From the NCBI RefSeq assembly GCF_017571465.1, contig NZ_JAGETV010000008.1, positions 1 to 64,000 on the forward strand: a DNA stretch of 64,000 nucleotides, written 5' to 3'. The notes beneath the pieces were generated by a model that did no database searches, was not told where the DNA came from, and saw only the letters and a list, made by a program, of their open reading frames with translations. Source of the stretch: Thiomicrorhabdus marina. GTDB taxonomy: Bacteria; Pseudomonadota; Gammaproteobacteria; Thiomicrospirales; Thiomicrospiraceae. Of the stretch, positions 42,123-52,425 are shown one piece after another; the first letter of the stretch is position 1; each line of letters opens with the position of its first letter. Both the position numbers and the translations under genes were made by a program.

Positions 42123-45035
42123 ATGACTCCAATTCAATCCAATCAAAACACTCTTCATCTATGCGCCAATAATCGCCTGGCGGCAGCTTTAAAACAGAAG
42201 GCTTTGCGTGCATGGCAAAGCAACACTTTCCAAAACGACGATAATCCATATCAATTGGTTGCACCAAGTTTGCAGGCGATGACCTTTAATAACTGGTGGC
42301 AGCAGTGGCGCGACAGTATCGCTTTTGCCGGTTTGGATGATTTGAATTACCGCCGATTATTGTCGGATTTTGAAGCGGAGTGGTGTTTTGAGCAGGCGTT
42401 GCATGCGGAGTTAAAAGCGCGTGAGGAAAACCCGGACGAGATTCAGTTATTGAATCCGCAGCAGACCGCCAAGCAGCTTTATCAGGCATGGAATTTGAGC
42501 ATCGAATACCTGCAAGAGGAGTGGTTGGATGATTCTTTCTTGTCGCCGGAAGTGCAACTTTTCAAAGCGGTCAGCGACCGTTATCAGCAGCGCTTGCAAC
42601 AAAATCAGTGGTTGGATTCGGAGCAGTTGATGAAAGCGTCTTTGGCGCAAATGCAAAATTTGGTTAGCGAACAGCCTCAGGCGATTCAAGGTTTATTGCC
42701 GAATATTATCAGCTTGCACGGTTTCGATGATTTCAGCCCGAATATGCAGCGTTGGTTGAACATCATGCAACAAGCTGGTGTGCAAATCGAACAGGAACAG
42801 ATTGCGGAAAATAATACCGCTCAGAACAGCCAACTTTATGCCGCACAAGATATGCAGGATGAAGTGCAGCAAGCGGTGCTGTGGGCTTGGCAGCAGATTC
42901 AGAATTGCAAGGATTCGGCACAGGCTTTAAAAATCGGTGTGATTGCACCGGAAATGCAGCAATACAAACAGCTACTGCAAACCACCTTGGATGATTTTCT
43001 CACTGCGCTGGGCGCGCAGCAGCCGGATTTACTCGGCAATGCCAATAAACTTTATAACCTCTCGCTTGGTCAGCCTTTACATCAAGTGCCGTTGGTGGAA
43101 AATGCGCTTTTGTGTCTGCAGCTGTTTCTGCAGCCGCAGAAAACCTGTCGTTTTTCGGATTGGAGTCGCTGGCTGATTTCGCCTTACACGCAAGGCGATT
43201 TAATCAAACGCCATCAGGCCGATATGCAGTTGCGTCGTCTGGGCTGGTCGCAAATCAGTCTGCCGTCGCTACTCAATCAATGTGTCGATTATCTGGAAGA
43301 TGAAGAGCGATTATTGCCATTGATTTTGCCGACCGGATTATTGCAGGCTTTGGAAAAATTGGTGACTTTCAATCTAGCGGCAAAGCTTTCGCAGGCGCAG
43401 TTTATTGAAGCTTGTGAAACCACCTTGCAACAAATCGGTTGGCCAGGCTCGCGCACCTTAAGCAGTTCCGAATATCAGCAGCAGCAAGCTTTGTTAAATG
43501 CCATCAATCAGTTCGCCAGCTTTCAAGGTTTGGCACAAGAGCAGAATGTCAGCCAGTGGCTAAGTTTATTGCAACGTTATATTTCTGAACAACTACATCA
43601 ACCGCAAACTTTGGGTGAACCGCCGATTCAGGTCATGGGGATGCTGGAAGCCGGCGGTCAAGAATTTGATGCGCTTTGGGTGCTTGGACTGAGTGATCAA
43701 GCGTGGCCGCGCGCCGCCAATCCGAATCCGTTTATTCCGATGCATTTGCAACGCGAACATAAATTACCGCGCGCCGACGGTCAGCGCGAACTGTTGTATG
43801 CGCAGCAGATTGATCGACGTTTGCAGGCTTGTACTCAAAATCTTTGTCTGAGTTATCCGCGTTTTTCCGGCGAAGCCGAATTATTGCCATCGCCACTTTT
43901 AGAAGAGTTTAATGCTGGCGGTTTTACTGCGCGGAAGTATCAGAGCATGGCGCAACAGCTGTTTACACAAGCTGTGCCGGATAACACGGAAAACCAAGTC
44001 GCCGACAATCAACTGCTTGAATGGCATGCCGATGCGCAAGGGCCGGAATTGGAAATCGGCTCGAAAGCACCGGGTGGCAGTGGCATTTTGGGGGCGCAGA
44101 GCAAGTGCCCGTTAATGGCGTTTTTCGATTATCGATTGGGTGCCAAATACGGTTTGCAGATTATCGATGAAACGCTGCAATCGACCAACCAAGGACAGTT
44201 ATTGCATCGTGTGTTGGAGTTGCTGTGGCAAAAGCTTGGCAATCAATCGGCATTGTTGCTGCTAACTGCCGAAGAACTGGATGAACTGCTCGAGCAGAAA
44301 ATCGAAGAAGCCTTTGCCGAGGTAGCCAATACCTTAAATGACAGCCTATTAAAATTGGAAAAAGCCCGTATTAAAACGCTGTGTTTACAGTGGTTGGAGC
44401 TGGAAAAAACACGCCCGAATTTTGCCAATGTCGGCACCGAAAGCAAAGTGGAAATCGAACTGGCAGGGATTAAGTTCTCGGTAGTGGTCGATCGTATCGA
44501 TTCGGTTGATGGTCAAGCGCTGATTCTGGATTATAAGACCGGTAAGGCGTCGATTGGCGATTTGCTGAAAACGCCATTGCAAGCGCCGCAGTTGGCGGTT
44601 TATCTGCATGCTTTGGAGCAGCTTAAAGAACAGAGCGATGGTGCCAAAATCAAGAATCTGGCGGATGAGATTTGCGGCATCGGTTATGGGCTTTTGCACT
44701 CCGATGACGGTGTGAGTTTCAGCGCCTTGGCGGAAGATGAAGGCGTTTTGCCGAAAGCACGCAGTGTGCAGATTTTTAATCAGATGGCGGAAAAAGAGAA
44801 CTCGGCGTTTTATCAGGTGCATTGGGGCGACTTGCTGAATTCACTGAAAGCGGAAGTACTGGATTTGGCGGCGCAGATTCAACAAGGCCAAGCGCAGATG
44901 CAGTTCGCGCGTGAAACGGATGTGCAATATGCTGAAGCAAAATTGGCGTTGCGTTTGCCGGAAGTGCGTCAGCAAATTGCGCAGGCATTATCAAATGCCA
45001 GTGCCGAATCTGCTGGAGGGCAAGCTGATGTTTAA
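42123..45035 (+). CDS. AddB-like PD-(D/E)XK nuclease, probable DNA repair protein
   Basis: A 970-residue protein of the AddB-like repair-nuclease family. The N-terminal half is an inactivated helicase-like fold (LCANNRLAAALK near the start, no Walker A). GLSDQAWPRAANPNPFIP lies in the middle. The C-terminal RecB-type nuclease has CPLMAFFDYRLGAKYGL and LILDYKTGKA with the catalytic Asp and Lys. I do not see the four-Cys iron-sulfur cluster of classical AddB. It overlaps the helicase-nuclease gene by eight bases. The two presumably form a double-strand-break resection complex. Confidence 0.87.
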   Translation: MTPIQSNQNTLHLCANNRLAAALKQKALRAWQSNTFQNDDNPYQLVAPSLQAMTFNNWWQQWRDSIAFAGLDDLNYRRLLSDFEAEWCFEQALHAELKAREENPDEIQLLNPQQTAKQLYQAWNLSIEYLQEEWLDDSFLSPEVQLFKAVSDRYQQRLQQNQWLDSEQLMKASLAQMQNLVSEQPQAIQGLLPNIISLHGFDDFSPNMQRWLNIMQQAGVQIEQEQIAENNTAQNSQLYAAQDMQDEVQQAVLWAWQQIQNCKDSAQALKIGVIAPEMQQYKQLLQTTLDDFLTALGAQQPDLLGNANKLYNLSLGQPLHQVPLVENALLCLQLFLQPQKTCRFSDWSRWLISPYTQGDLIKRHQADMQLRRLGWSQISLPSLLNQCVDYLEDEERLLPLILPTGLLQALEKLVTFNLAAKLSQAQFIEACETTLQQIGWPGSRTLSSSEYQQQQALLNAINQFASFQGLAQEQNVSQWLSLLQRYISEQLHQPQTLGEPPIQVMGMLEAGGQEFDALWVLGLSDQAWPRAANPNPFIPMHLQREHKLPRADGQRELLYAQQIDRRLQACTQNLCLSYPRFSGEAELLPSPLLEEFNAGGFTARKYQSMAQQLFTQAVPDNTENQVADNQLLEWHADAQGPELEIGSKAPGGSGILGAQSKCPLMAFFDYRLGAKYGLQIIDETLQSTNQGQLLHRVLELLWQKLGNQSALLLLTAEELDELLEQKIEEAFAEVANTLNDSLLKLEKARIKTLCLQWLELEKTRPNFANVGTESKVEIELAGIKFSVVVDRIDSVDGQALILDYKTGKASIGDLLKTPLQAPQLAVYLHALEQLKEQSDGAKIKNLADEICGIGYGLLHSDDGVSFSALAEDEGVLPKARSVQIFNQMAEKENSAFYQVHWGDLLNSLKAEVLDLAAQIQQGQAQMQFARETDVQYAEAKLALRLPEVRQQIAQALSNASAESAGGQADV

Positions 45036-48000
45036 TCAAGAGAATGCCATGCCGTTCAGTGCTGAGAATATGCCGACTGTGCAAGAACTATTCGCCGTTG
45101 AAGCCGATTTGGCTCTGGCCGACGGTGCCGAACGTGAGTTGGCGATTCACCCGTTTAAATCCTTTATTGTGCAAGCACCGGCCGGTTCCGGTAAGACCTC
45201 GTTATTGACGCAGCGTTTCCTCGGTTTGTTGTCGCAAGTGCAGTCGCCGGAACAGATTGTCGCCATGACCTTTACCAAAAAAGCGGCGGCGGAAATGCGC
45301 GAGCGAATTATGAAGGCTTTAGCTTTCGGGATTCAGCCGTGGCCGGAAAACGGCGCCTTAATGGATAAAAACCTGTGGCGTTTGGCGCGAAAGGCGTTAG
45401 AGCGCGACCAAGAATTGGGTTGGGGCTTATTGCAAAATCCGAACCGTTTACGCATTAAGACCATTGACGGTTTTAACAGTTTTTTGGTCGGGCAGATGCC
45501 GTTGCTGTCGAAAATGGGGGCGCAACTTTCTTTAAGTGACCGTCCGCAAAAGGTTTATCAAGAAGCGGTGCGTCAAGTTTTGCAGGAAGAAGATTTCGCG
45601 CCTTATATCGCGCAGTTGCTGGATTTAGTAAATGGTCGCTACGCGCGTGCGCAGAATCTGTTGGTGGCGATGTTGCAAAAGCGTGACCAGTGGCTTGGGC
45701 ATGTGCAGGATACCGATGAACATATTCGCCAACACTTGGAATCGGCTTTGCAGGAAATCGTTGCCGCAGAGCTTAAGCAGTTAAAACGACAGGTCAGTAA
45801 AATTGGTGATTTATTGGCGGAAGTGTGCGAGATTGCCGAGTATGCGCAGCATAACGATCAGCCTCAGCTAGCGGCGATTTGTGGTCGTTGGCCGTTTGCT
45901 GACGACGATAGTTTGGCGTGGCGCGAATTGGCGTCGTGGATTTTGACCAAGGACGGCAAAAAACTGCGTGGTCGTTTGACCAAGAACGAAGGTTTTCCAG
46001 CCGGTAAAGGCGAAGCCAAAGAACGCAAAGAGCAGATGGTGCAGGTGCTACAAGGCATTAGCGATGCTGATTTTAGCGGCGATATTGTCACCGCTTTAGC
46101 GGCATTGAAAGATTTACCGGACCCGAACTACAGCGACCAGCAATGGCAAGCGTTACAGAGTTTGATGATTCTGCTGAAAATCTGTGCCGCCAACTTAAAG
46201 TTGGTTTTCCAGCAACGCGGCGAGGCGGATTTTATTGAAATCGCACAAGCGGCGTCGCAAGCCTTGGGGAGCGAATTAGAGCCGACTGATTTGGCGCAGC
46301 AACTGGATTACCAAATTCAGCATTTATTGATTGATGAATTCCAAGACACCAGTTCCAAACAGTATGAGTTGGTCAATAAATTGGTCGCTGGTTGGCAGCC
46401 GGATGATGGTCGCACCTTGTTTATCGTTGGTGACCCGATGCAGTCGATTTACCGTTTCCGAGAGGCGGAAGTCGCTAATTTCCTGAAAGCGTGGAAGGGG
46501 CAATTCGGGCCGGTGACGCTTGAACCGCTGAATCTGACCGTCAACTTCCGTTCTGCCAGACAGGTGGTGCAATGGGTCAACGACACCTTTAAACAGGTGT
46601 TGCCGAAAGACGATGATATGGCCAAAGGCGCGGTTAAATTCAGCAAGGCGTTAACCTTGCGCGATGATACCGACATGGCGGTTTTTAATCATTGGCATTT
46701 CCCGGATTCTGCCGAACCTGCGCAAGCGCCGAAAGTAGTGCAGTTAATTGAGCAGCGTTTGGCTGAGTTCGCTCAGGAAGATGCAAGTGGCAAGCAAATT
46801 GCCATTTTAGGGCGTTCGCGTTCGCATCTTCTACCGATTGCCGCCGAGCTGAAAAAACGTGGTATTGCGTTCCGTGCGGTCGAGTTGGAAACGCTACAAG
46901 AGCGTCAAGAAGTACAAGATATGTTGGCGTTGAGCCGTGCTTTGTTGCATTTGGGAGACCGTGCTGCGTGGATTGCGTTATTGCGTTCGCCGCTGGTTGG
47001 TTTGAATCTGCATGACCTGCACGCTTTGTTAGCGAGTAAGCCATATAAAACCGCCAGTTTCTGCATTAGCCAAGCATTCGCGCAGGGCGTGATTGATTTG
47101 CAAACCTTGAGTGCGGAAGGGCAACAACGTCTGCAACGCGCTTGGTCGGTTTTGCAGGCGGCGATTTCGCAATTAGGTGTTTTGCCGTTTTCGCAAGTGA
47201 TTGAACAGACGTGGTTACTGCTGGACGGGCCTTTAACGGTCGAGAATCGCGTCGCCTTGGATAATGTTCGCAGTTATTTGCAGACCTTGGCGGAATTTGA
47301 CCATCAAGCGTTGGATTTAACTCAGTTGGAAGAAGCAGTGGAAACCTTGTTCGCAGCGGCAGATAGCTCCGAGCAGAGCCAGCAGATTGAAATCATGACC
47401 ATGCACAAATCCAAAGGCTTGGAATTCGATACGGTGCTTTTGCCGGGCTTGGAAAAACTGCCGCGAAATGATGATCCGGAATTACTGTCGTGGTTCCAAT
47501 TTATGGATACCTATGGGCAAGAACAGTTGGTGTTAGCGCCGTTGGATCAAAAAGGTGCGAGTAAATCGCCGTTGACCAGTTTATTGCGCCGTTTTGAAAA
47601 GCAGAAACAGGAATATGAGTTGGGGCGTTTGTTGTATGTGGCCTGCACCCGAGCGAAAATGCAGCTGCATCTATTTGCGCAATTGAAGCTAAAAGCCGAT
47701 GACGATGAGCAGAGTTTCTCAGCCGGTAAAGGGACCATGTTGGAAGCGATGTGGCCGGCAGTAAAAGCTTCTGCGCAACAGGCGATTAGTCAACAGTTGA
47801 CCAAAGAAATGGCCGTTGAAGAAGCATCAGAAGTTGCATTCCCTGAAATCGTGGTGCCGCGCTTACCGCTTGAACATAGCGGTGTTTATTCGCAGTGGCC
47901 GCATATTCAAACGCCACAGCTTAAGATGCAGAGTTTGCATAGCGTTGAAGCAAAAGCCGAAAATTTAGAAGAGCCGGAAAGCGTTACGCCAGCCTATTGG

Positions 48001-48555
48001 CAAGGTGCGAATTTGGTGTCTAAAGCGGCCGGTAATCTGGTGCATTTGCTATTGGAACAATGGGCGCGCCAAGGTATCGAGAATATCGCTGAAGATTTTT
48101 TGAATCGCCAAGAAAATTTCTTACAACGCTGGCTGGCACAACAAGGGCTGGATAACGAACAACAAACGCGTGCTTGGGAAAAAGCGCAACGCTGTTTAAG
48201 TAATGCCTATCATAATCCGCAACTGCGTTGGGCGCTGTCGGCAAATCAACAAAACGCGATAAGCGAGTACGAATTGCAGTCTTTGGATGATAAAGGCGAA
48301 GTCGCTCTGCATATTATCGACCGCACTTTGATTGACGAGCAGGGCACGCGTTGGATTATCGATTACAAGACCTCTGCCTGCGTGGATTGTGACAGTGCCG
48401 ACAAGCGCCAAGCTTTCATTACCGAACAGTGCGAATACTACCGTCCGCAATTACAACGTTACGGCAATCTTATGGCAGCGCAAGAAAACTGTCCGCAAAA
48501 ATGGGTACTCTACTTAGCGGAAATTGATGAATGGGTAGAGCTTAAAAATGGTTAA
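45028..48555 (+). CDS. AddA-like UvrD/Rep helicase-nuclease
   Basis: A 1175-residue superfamily 1A helicase fused to a RecB-type nuclease, as in AddA. Walker A is APAGSGKTSLL (about 50-60). MTFTKKAAAEMRER, LLIDEFQDTSSKQYEL, GDPMQSIYRFREAE, TMHKSKGLEFDTVLLPGL and YVACTRAKMQLHLF are the helicase motifs. The C-terminal nuclease core is RWIIDYKTS followed by YRPQLQRYGNLM. I start the gene at the ATG at 45028 (GGAGGG upstream). An in-frame ATG at 44911 lies well inside the partner gene. Together the pair is an alternative to RecBCD. Confidence 0.88.
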   Translation: MFNQENAMPFSAENMPTVQELFAVEADLALADGAERELAIHPFKSFIVQAPAGSGKTSLLTQRFLGLLSQVQSPEQIVAMTFTKKAAAEMRERIMKALAFGIQPWPENGALMDKNLWRLARKALERDQELGWGLLQNPNRLRIKTIDGFNSFLVGQMPLLSKMGAQLSLSDRPQKVYQEAVRQVLQEEDFAPYIAQLLDLVNGRYARAQNLLVAMLQKRDQWLGHVQDTDEHIRQHLESALQEIVAAELKQLKRQVSKIGDLLAEVCEIAEYAQHNDQPQLAAICGRWPFADDDSLAWRELASWILTKDGKKLRGRLTKNEGFPAGKGEAKERKEQMVQVLQGISDADFSGDIVTALAALKDLPDPNYSDQQWQALQSLMILLKICAANLKLVFQQRGEADFIEIAQAASQALGSELEPTDLAQQLDYQIQHLLIDEFQDTSSKQYELVNKLVAGWQPDDGRTLFIVGDPMQSIYRFREAEVANFLKAWKGQFGPVTLEPLNLTVNFRSARQVVQWVNDTFKQVLPKDDDMAKGAVKFSKALTLRDDTDMAVFNHWHFPDSAEPAQAPKVVQLIEQRLAEFAQEDASGKQIAILGRSRSHLLPIAAELKKRGIAFRAVELETLQERQEVQDMLALSRALLHLGDRAAWIALLRSPLVGLNLHDLHALLASKPYKTASFCISQAFAQGVIDLQTLSAEGQQRLQRAWSVLQAAISQLGVLPFSQVIEQTWLLLDGPLTVENRVALDNVRSYLQTLAEFDHQALDLTQLEEAVETLFAAADSSEQSQQIEIMTMHKSKGLEFDTVLLPGLEKLPRNDDPELLSWFQFMDTYGQEQLVLAPLDQKGASKSPLTSLLRRFEKQKQEYELGRLLYVACTRAKMQLHLFAQLKLKADDDEQSFSAGKGTMLEAMWPAVKASAQQAISQQLTKEMAVEEASEVAFPEIVVPRLPLEHSGVYSQWPHIQTPQLKMQSLHSVEAKAENLEEPESVTPAYWQGANLVSKAAGNLVHLLLEQWARQGIENIAEDFLNRQENFLQRWLAQQGLDNEQQTRAWEKAQRCLSNAYHNPQLRWALSANQQNAISEYELQSLDDKGEVALHIIDRTLIDEQGTRWIIDYKTSACVDCDSADKRQAFITEQCEYYRPQLQRYGNLMAAQENCPQKWVLYLAEIDEWVELKNG

Positions 48556-48644
48556 AACTTGCGAAAAGTTGATACATTATCCTCGTTTTTTAGAACGTTA
48601 ACCCATCATAAAAGGGCTCTGAGAATAAAATATTGGAGGTTTCT

Positions 48645-49334
48645 ATGGAAAAAACACAACAACAAATTCTACGTCATCACGGTGGTGACGGCGATTTCGC
48701 ACGTAAAATGATTACTCAAAGTTATGAGCGTCGGCATGATGTGCCGTTTTGGGAGTTCTGGAATGAGCAGGTGGCAACCGCTATTCAGCCAAATGATGTG
48801 TTGATGGATTTGGGCGCCGGCGTCGGGCAGTTCGTCAATGATTTGGCGTTACGTTATCCGCATAATCGAGTGCTGGGGATTGAAGCTGCAGAGTATATGT
48901 TGGTGGCGGGAATGAAACTACCGGAAAACGGCCGCCTTTTGCGCGGTGATTTAATGGCTCCGCAAGAATGGGTCGCGCCTGGGCAGGTTGCGGCGGTGAT
49001 GGCGAATATGTTGATTCACGAGTTGCCGCAACCGGTTAGTTTGTTTAAATCGGTCTATCAATGGCTAAAACCGGGCGGTTGTTGGTGCATTATCGATTTG
49101 GTTCGCCAACCGTTGCAAAGTTATCTGGATCATAAATTCCCTGAGAACCGTTTATGGAATGAAGCGGTTGAGAATGCGGAAATTGAAGATGTTTTTGAGC
49201 ATTTTCTGGAGCACAACCGTTACCATGCCGAAGACTTGATCTACATGCTGGAAAGCGTCGGTTTTGAGGTGGTTTCACAAGAACCGATGGGACGTATGGT
49301 TCGCCTTGTCGTACAAAAGCCAGTCAATAATTAA
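48645..49334 (+). CDS. class I SAM-dependent methyltransferase
   Basis: A 229-residue methyltransferase with motif I DLGAGVGQFVNDLA (about 51-64) and a following acidic residue (VLGIEAAEYM). A central MLIHELPQPVSLFKSVYQWLKPGG block follows. It looks like a small-molecule or quinone-type methylase, but the substrate is unknown. The ATG at 48645 has a GGAGG site; a TTG at 48633 is in frame but overlaps that site. Confidence 0.82.
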   Translation: MEKTQQQILRHHGGDGDFARKMITQSYERRHDVPFWEFWNEQVATAIQPNDVLMDLGAGVGQFVNDLALRYPHNRVLGIEAAEYMLVAGMKLPENGRLLRGDLMAPQEWVAPGQVAAVMANMLIHELPQPVSLFKSVYQWLKPGGCWCIIDLVRQPLQSYLDHKFPENRLWNEAVENAEIEDVFEHFLEHNRYHAEDLIYMLESVGFEVVSQEPMGRMVRLVVQKPVNN

Positions 49335-49344
49335 TCATTTTGAT

Positions 49345-49370
49345 GTGGGCAATGAAATCTATTTGCCCAC
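49345..49370 (+). terminator. hairpin after the methyltransferase gene
   Basis: A perfect 8-bp stem (49345-49352 with 49363-49370) lies ten bases after the stop codon. No T run follows, so it may be a weak or factor-dependent terminator. Confidence 0.4.
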
Positions 49371-49533
49371 CACTACCTCTTAATTAGCGACAGTTTTCTA
49401 GAATTTTCCTTAATTTTGATTTCACTTAAGTGGCATGCCAATAGCACCGAAATCTTAACTCGGTTCTCTTCTTTTTAGCGTAAAAGCGCGTATCCTAAAT
49501 CATCCAAGTTCGACACGATGACAGGAGGTGCTT

Positions 49534-51963
49534 GTGGCCGTTTCAGATACGAATCAATTCCGTTATATCCGTTTTTTCAGTGAGCTAAGAATTGAAGATA
49601 TTCCGCTCGTCGGTGGTAAAAATGCGTCGCTTGGTGAGATGTATCAGGAGTTGGTGCCGAAGGGCATTCCGGTGCCGAACGGTTTTGCGATTACCGCTGA
49701 AGCCTATCGTTTGGTCATCGAGCACAATGACCTATGGCCTAAGTTGCACGATTTACTGGATGCATTAAATCCGGAAGACCCACGAGATTTGCAGATGCGC
49801 GGTGCACAGGTGCGCGAAGCGATTTACGGTGCGCAAATTCCTGACGAGTTATTCCATGAAATGGTTGCAGCCTATAACCAATTGGTGGATGAGTATGGCC
49901 AAGAGGTCTCTTTTGCGGTGCGTAGCTCGGCAACAGCCGAAGATTTACCAACCGCCAGTTTTGCCGGTCAGCAAGATACCTATCTGAACATTAGCGGCAT
50001 TCCGTCTTTTGTCGATGCCTGTAAACGCTGTTTTGCGAGTTTGTTTACCGACCGCGCGATTCACTACCGTATTGACCAAGGCTTTGACCATTTTGAAGTG
50101 GCACTGTCGATTGGTGTGCAGTTAATGGTGCGCTCGGATTTAGCGTCTTCCGGTGTCATGTTCACTATCGATACCGAAACCGGTTTTAAAGATGTGGTGT
50201 TGATTACCGGTGCTTATGGGCTGGGTGAAAACGTGGTACAGGGGGCGGTTGATCCAGACGAGTTTTATGTGCATAAACCGACTTATGAGAAAGGTTTTCG
50301 CAAAGTTTTGAAACGCCATAAGGGCGCAAAGAAAATCAAGATGATTTACTCATCCGATGCCAATCACCGTAATCCGGTGCGCAATGTGCCGACGAAGATT
50401 GCCGAGCGCCAAGCTTATTGTGTTAGTGATAAAGAAGTCTTACAGCTAGCCGGTTATGCCAATAAGATTGAGAAACATTACAGTGCTAAGGCGGGAACCG
50501 CCCGGCCAATGGATATTGAGTGGGCTAAGGACGGTAAAACCGGCGAGTTGTTTATTGTGCAAGCGCGCCCGGAAACGGTCGCTTCGCAGAAACGCCAGCA
50601 AGTTTTAAAACAGTACAAAATCAATCCGGAAGTCGAGCAATTGACGCCGATTGTTAGCGGTCGTTCAGTCGGCGGCAAAATCGCCTATGGTCGTGCGCGA
50701 GTGATTGATTCGGTAGAACATTTGAATGAATTCCAAGCCGGTGAGGTATTGATTTCCGATATCACGACCCCAGACTGGGAGCCGGTCATGAAGATTGCTT
50801 CCGCACTGGTTACCAATCGTGGTGGACGAACTTGTCATGCTGCGATTATCGCCCGTGAGTTAGGCATTCCGGCAGTCGTTGGAACCGAATGTGGCACCGA
50901 GAAAATCGAGACAGGGCAGATGGTGACGATTTCGTGTGCGCAAGGTGATTTGGGCCGTGTGTATGAAGGGCAGCAGCAGTTTGAAATTGTTGAAACCGAT
51001 TTGAGCGCCTTGAGCAAGCCGAAAACCGAAGTGATGATGAATGTCGGCAATCCAGAAATCGCATTTAGTGTGAATTCCATTCCGAACGACGGCGTTGGTT
51101 TGGCGCGGATGGAATTTATCATCAATAATGAAGTCAAAGCGCATCCTTTGGCGCTTCTGCATCCAGAGAAAGTTTCCGAGAAAGCGCGTAATAAAATTGC
51201 TGATTTGATTGACGGTTATGACTCCGGTGCAGAATTTTTTGTACAGAAGCTGGGTGAAGGTATTGGTACTTTGGCAGCCGGTTTTTATCCAAAACCGGTG
51301 GTACTACGCTTGTCAGATTTCAAAACCAATGAATATGCAAACTTGATTGGCGGCAAGGCTTTTGAAGCCAGTGAGGAAAATCCGATGCTCGGTTTCCGCG
51401 GTGCTTCGCGTTATAACGACGAAGAGTTTGCACCAGCGTTTGCTCTGGAATGTCAGGCGATTAAACAGGTTCGTGAACAGATGGGCATGGAAAATGTCAT
51501 TGTGATGGTGCCGTTCTGTCGTCGTGTCGAAGAAGCACGTGCGGTTATCGATAACTTAGCGGCCAACGGTTTGGTGCGCGGTCAGCACGGCTTGCAGGTC
51601 TATATGATGTGCGAGATTCCGAATAATGTCTTAATGATTGACGAGTTCTCGGAATTCTTCGATGGTTTTTCCATCGGTACCAATGATTTGACTCAACTGG
51701 TTTTAGGGGTTGACCGCGATTCGGAAAAAGTTGCCTTCGATTATGACGAGCGCGATCCGGGGGTTAAGAAAATGGTGCAGTGGGCAATTGAAGGTGCGCA
51801 TCGTAACGGCAAACACATCAGCCTATGTGGACAAGCGCCATCGGATTTTCCCGACTTCGCCGAGTTCTTGGTTGAGTGTGGAATCGATACTATGAGTCTG
51901 AATCCGGATTCGGTATTAAGTACTTGGCCGGTGATTTTAGCGGCTGAGAAAAAACGCGGTTAG
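49534..51963 (+). CDS. ppsA: phosphoenolpyruvate synthase
   Basis: PpsA makes PEP from pyruvate with ATP giving AMP and phosphate, for gluconeogenesis or carbon assimilation. It has 809 residues in three domains. The ATP-grasp domain (VGGKNASLGEM at the start, RSSATAEDLPTASFAGQQDT) is followed by the phosphohistidine domain with His435 (GGRTCHAAIIARELGIPAVVG). A PEP-binding TIM barrel (MEFIINNE, FGSIGTNDLTQ-like SIGTNDLTQL, SLCGQAPSD) ends the protein. The GTG at 49534 lies five bases after AGGAGG. A GTG at 49528 overlaps that site and is less likely. Confidence 0.95.
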   Translation: MAVSDTNQFRYIRFFSELRIEDIPLVGGKNASLGEMYQELVPKGIPVPNGFAITAEAYRLVIEHNDLWPKLHDLLDALNPEDPRDLQMRGAQVREAIYGAQIPDELFHEMVAAYNQLVDEYGQEVSFAVRSSATAEDLPTASFAGQQDTYLNISGIPSFVDACKRCFASLFTDRAIHYRIDQGFDHFEVALSIGVQLMVRSDLASSGVMFTIDTETGFKDVVLITGAYGLGENVVQGAVDPDEFYVHKPTYEKGFRKVLKRHKGAKKIKMIYSSDANHRNPVRNVPTKIAERQAYCVSDKEVLQLAGYANKIEKHYSAKAGTARPMDIEWAKDGKTGELFIVQARPETVASQKRQQVLKQYKINPEVEQLTPIVSGRSVGGKIAYGRARVIDSVEHLNEFQAGEVLISDITTPDWEPVMKIASALVTNRGGRTCHAAIIARELGIPAVVGTECGTEKIETGQMVTISCAQGDLGRVYEGQQQFEIVETDLSALSKPKTEVMMNVGNPEIAFSVNSIPNDGVGLARMEFIINNEVKAHPLALLHPEKVSEKARNKIADLIDGYDSGAEFFVQKLGEGIGTLAAGFYPKPVVLRLSDFKTNEYANLIGGKAFEASEENPMLGFRGASRYNDEEFAPAFALECQAIKQVREQMGMENVIVMVPFCRRVEEARAVIDNLAANGLVRGQHGLQVYMMCEIPNNVLMIDEFSEFFDGFSIGTNDLTQLVLGVDRDSEKVAFDYDERDPGVKKMVQWAIEGAHRNGKHISLCGQAPSDFPDFAEFLVECGIDTMSLNPDSVLSTWPVILAAEKKRG

Positions 51964-51971
51964 TGAGTTAC

Positions 51972-52409
51972 TTAAAAAGCGTTCTTTAGCCATTCCGGTG
52001 CTTGCTCGGCAAGCATACTGATAACATCAAACCGGCAGTCCCAATTCTGGTACTGGCGGTTTTTTTGTAGAAAAACTTCGGCACAGCGGCGAATACGCTG
52101 TTGTTGGGCGGAGGTAATCATTTCGGCCGGGTTGCCGTAATTGGCGTTTTTGCGGTATTTGACTTCAAAGAAAATCAACACTTGTTTGCTTTTATCAATG
52201 CCGATTAGGTCGATTTCACCTTTTTGATAACGATCGCAGCGAAAGTTCTGCTGCAGGATGGTAATTTTGTGCTGTTTGAGAAAATCGACAGCGGCTTGTT
52301 CTTTCTGTTGGCCAATCCATTTACTGATAACTCGGCCGGCTTTTTTCTGAGCATCCGCTTGGGTAAGCTTGTCGGCGATTTGTTGCAATAACGTCTGTTG
52401 CTTACCCAT
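51972..52409 (-). CDS. yraN: YraN-family (UPF0102) nuclease-fold protein
   Basis: A 145-residue protein of the YraN family, with a restriction-endonuclease-like core: GEIDLIGIDKSKQVLIFFEVKYRKNANYG, in which E, D and EVK form the predicted active site. Family members lie next to lpoA and rsmI in many gammaproteobacteria, as here. Function is not established. I start at the ATG at 52409. A longer frame reaching 52505 runs into the end of lpoA. Confidence 0.9.
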   Translation of the reverse strand: MGKQQTLLQQIADKLTQADAQKKAGRVISKWIGQQKEQAAVDFLKQHKITILQQNFRCDRYQKGEIDLIGIDKSKQVLIFFEVKYRKNANYGNPAEMITSAQQQRIRRCAEVFLQKNRQYQNWDCRFDVISMLAEQAPEWLKNAF

Positions 52410-52425
52410 TTGCTGTCCTTGTCGG

